64,000 bases of DNA from DASUHT01 sp038230835 (GTDB lineage Bacteria; Actinomycetota; Thermoleophilia; Gaiellales; JAICJC01). This document shows, one piece after another, positions 62,671 to 64,000 of the stretch. Every line of letters begins with the position of its first letter. Within the stretch, counting starts at the first letter, position 1. The stretch is from NCBI GenBank assembly GCA_038230835.1, contig JBBRMM010000008.1, positions 69,490-133,489 of the forward strand. The letters are read 5' to 3'. The position numbers and the translations under genes were made by a program. Below the pieces are notes generated by a model. The model had not been told where the DNA came from and did not search any database. It worked only from the letters and a program-made list of their open reading frames with translations.

Positions 62671-64000
62671 GTCGGCATGCGCGCAACAGCGTGCTGTGGG
62701 CGGGGCTCGCGGCGGGTCTCCTGCTGCTCGGCCTGACCCGCACCGGCGACGCCGCGGGCCCGGTGGCGGCGGCGCCGCGGGTCCAGGTCGTTGTCGTGGG
62801 GCGGCCGATCGCACAGGGTCAGCGGATCGTCGGCGCCGACCTCGGGACTCGGACACTCCCGGCGGCCGCGGTCGAGGCGCACCAGTTGGTGGAGCCCGGC
62901 CAGGCCATTGGTCGCCGGGCGGCCGTCGCCCTGGCGGCGGGGTCGCCGTTGATGGACGCCGAACTGGCCCAGGGCGTGCGTGTGCGGGACGCCTACGACG
63001 TCGCCGTGCGGCTGGACGAGGTGGCTGGTATTCCGGCCGGTGACCTGGCCGGTCTCCGCGCCGACCTGTACCTGACCGAGCCCGGCCGGCCACCGCGAAC
63101 CCGGTGCGTCATGCGGGACGTGCTGGTCGTCTCGGCGCGGGCGGGCGCCGATGGCTCGGTCGCGACGCTGCGTCTTCCCCGGGAACTGGTCGCGGTTGCG
63201 ATCGCGGCCGAGGGCGGCGGGGCCTGCGACTGGTGGCTGACGCTGCCGGGCGGGACTAGCGACCAGATGGATTCCCTTACCGTGCGATGCCTGCTGGTCA
63301 ACGCCGACCGGGACCTCGCCGCACGAGTGGCCGGCATCTGCGCCAGGCTGCCTGGGGTCGAGCTCGTGGGCTCGTGCACGGCGTTGCAGGTGTTCGGGGC
63401 GCCGCCGGCCTGCGACGTGATGATCGTCGGCGACGGCGGTGATCGGCCGGCGTCCTCGGTCGCCGGCGAACTGGCGGCCGCGCAGCCCAGGGTGGGCTTG
63501 GTGCTCCTGGTCGCCGGGGCGGATGTCGATACGTATCGCGCGGCGCTGTCGGCCGGCGTGAGCGCCGTCGTCTCCAGTGTGCCGTCGCCGGGCGAGCTTG
63601 CGTCCGCGGTGGTCGATGCCGCCCGCCGGAGCGACAAGGGCACGGGCCGCCGGGCCGGAGCGGTGACCGCTGTGGTGGGCAGCGCGGGCGGCGTGGGCGT
63701 ATCGGTGATCGCGCTGGCGCTGGCGCGCATGGTCGGCGCCACCTTGGCGGATCTGAGCGGAGGGTGGATCAGTCCGATCGGCGCATCTGATGGTCCATCC
63801 GCCGGCAGCGTGGTCGATCTCGCGCGAATCGGTCAGGCGCTGACAGCGGCGGTGGAATCGATCACCGTCCACCATCCTTCCGGCGTGCGTTCGCTGCCCG
63901 GTCCGGCGGCGCCCGAACTGCTCGAGCTGCTTCCGGCAGGTTTGGGAGCAGGACTGGTGCGAGAGCTTCGGGCGGCCGGTCGGCTCGCGGTGGTCGACGC
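62667..64000 (+). CDS. SAF (CpaB-like) + CpaE/TadZ-like fusion, incomplete
   Basis: Open to the window edge (444 full codons seen). An N-terminal membrane helix (SVLWAGLAAGLLLLGLTRTG) and a SAF domain (VQVVVVGRPIAQGQRIVGAD, QLVEPGQAIGRRAAVALAAG, SPLMDAELAQG) resemble CpaB/RcpC of Flp-pilus systems. A receiver-like segment (about 205-310) follows. A CpaE/TadZ-like ATPase start comes next (AVTAVVGSAGGVGVSVIALA), in which the P-loop Lys is replaced by Val. GTG start inside the previous stop (GTGA). Confidence 0.7.
   Translation, partial: MSRHARNSVLWAGLAAGLLLLGLTRTGDAAGPVAAAPRVQVVVVGRPIAQGQRIVGADLGTRTLPAAAVEAHQLVEPGQAIGRRAAVALAAGSPLMDAELAQGVRVRDAYDVAVRLDEVAGIPAGDLAGLRADLYLTEPGRPPRTRCVMRDVLVVSARAGADGSVATLRLPRELVAVAIAAEGGGACDWWLTLPGGTSDQMDSLTVRCLLVNADRDLAARVAGICARLPGVELVGSCTALQVFGAPPACDVMIVGDGGDRPASSVAGELAAAQPRVGLVLLVAGADVDTYRAALSAGVSAVVSSVPSPGELASAVVDAARRSDKGTGRRAGAVTAVVGSAGGVGVSVIALALARMVGATLADLSGGWISPIGASDGPSAGSVVDLARIGQALTAAVESITVHHPSGVRSLPGPAAPELLELLPAGLGAGLVRELRAAGRLAVVD

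Overview
The window is a high-GC, gene-dense piece of an actinobacterial chromosome. Thermoleophilia (Solirubrobacterales or Gaiellales-like) is my best guess. The reasons are a fused PafB-PafC regulator, the Cys-type CcmE, PspAA/PspAB partners of PspA, a cyclic 2,3-diphosphoglycerate gene pair and many leaderless-looking genes (a TANNNT box 6-7 nt before the start codon). The lineage is inferred from gene content, not from a marker gene.

Layout. 0.2-9.5 kb: a four-PAS sensor kinase, a broken GGDEF/HD-GYP gene, an acyltransferase, then a strip of gene debris (HD-GYP 3' fragment, beheaded GNAT, beheaded MFS) followed by an intact GNAT and a SIMPL protein. 9.5-15.5 kb: cytochrome c maturation (ccmE, ccmF, a CcmI-like protein) running into pspA-pspAA, facing pspAB-htpX. 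Between these two lies a 193-bp highly structured inverted-repeat element. 15.7-22 kb: hpt, a small nuclease-like protein, a metallophosphoesterase, cyclic-2,3-DPG synthetase plus 2-phosphoglycerate kinase, a divergent GlpX-like protein, a Rho_N-crotonase fusion and a DUF59 protein.

24-40 kb is an inositol-type catabolic island. Two divergent operons share one LacI-type operator. The minus operon is dehydrogenase, iolC, iolB, iolE-like; the plus operon is epimerase, lacI, ABC importer, iolD, dehydrogenase, aldolase. Two further oxidoreductases follow, one of them frameshifted. 40-57 kb: SpoIVB-type peptidase, BioY, an ArsR-SRPBCC fusion without a start codon, QueG, PafBC facing DNA polymerase IV, a deacetylase-family protein, GrpB, acetolactate synthase-like protein, a Flp-type pilin, dodecin with class II aldolase, and GtrA. 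57-64 kb: FHA, DUF192, a glycosyltransferase, a response regulator with a frameshifted histidine kinase, and a SAF/CpaE-like fusion running off the right edge.

Several genes are broken: one nonsense codon plus one deletion in the GGDEF/HD-GYP gene, three single-base deletions (22.3, 39.9 and 61.4 kb), one missing start codon (43.1 kb) and the truncations at 7.1-8.3 kb. They may reflect real decay or assembly error; raw reads would decide.
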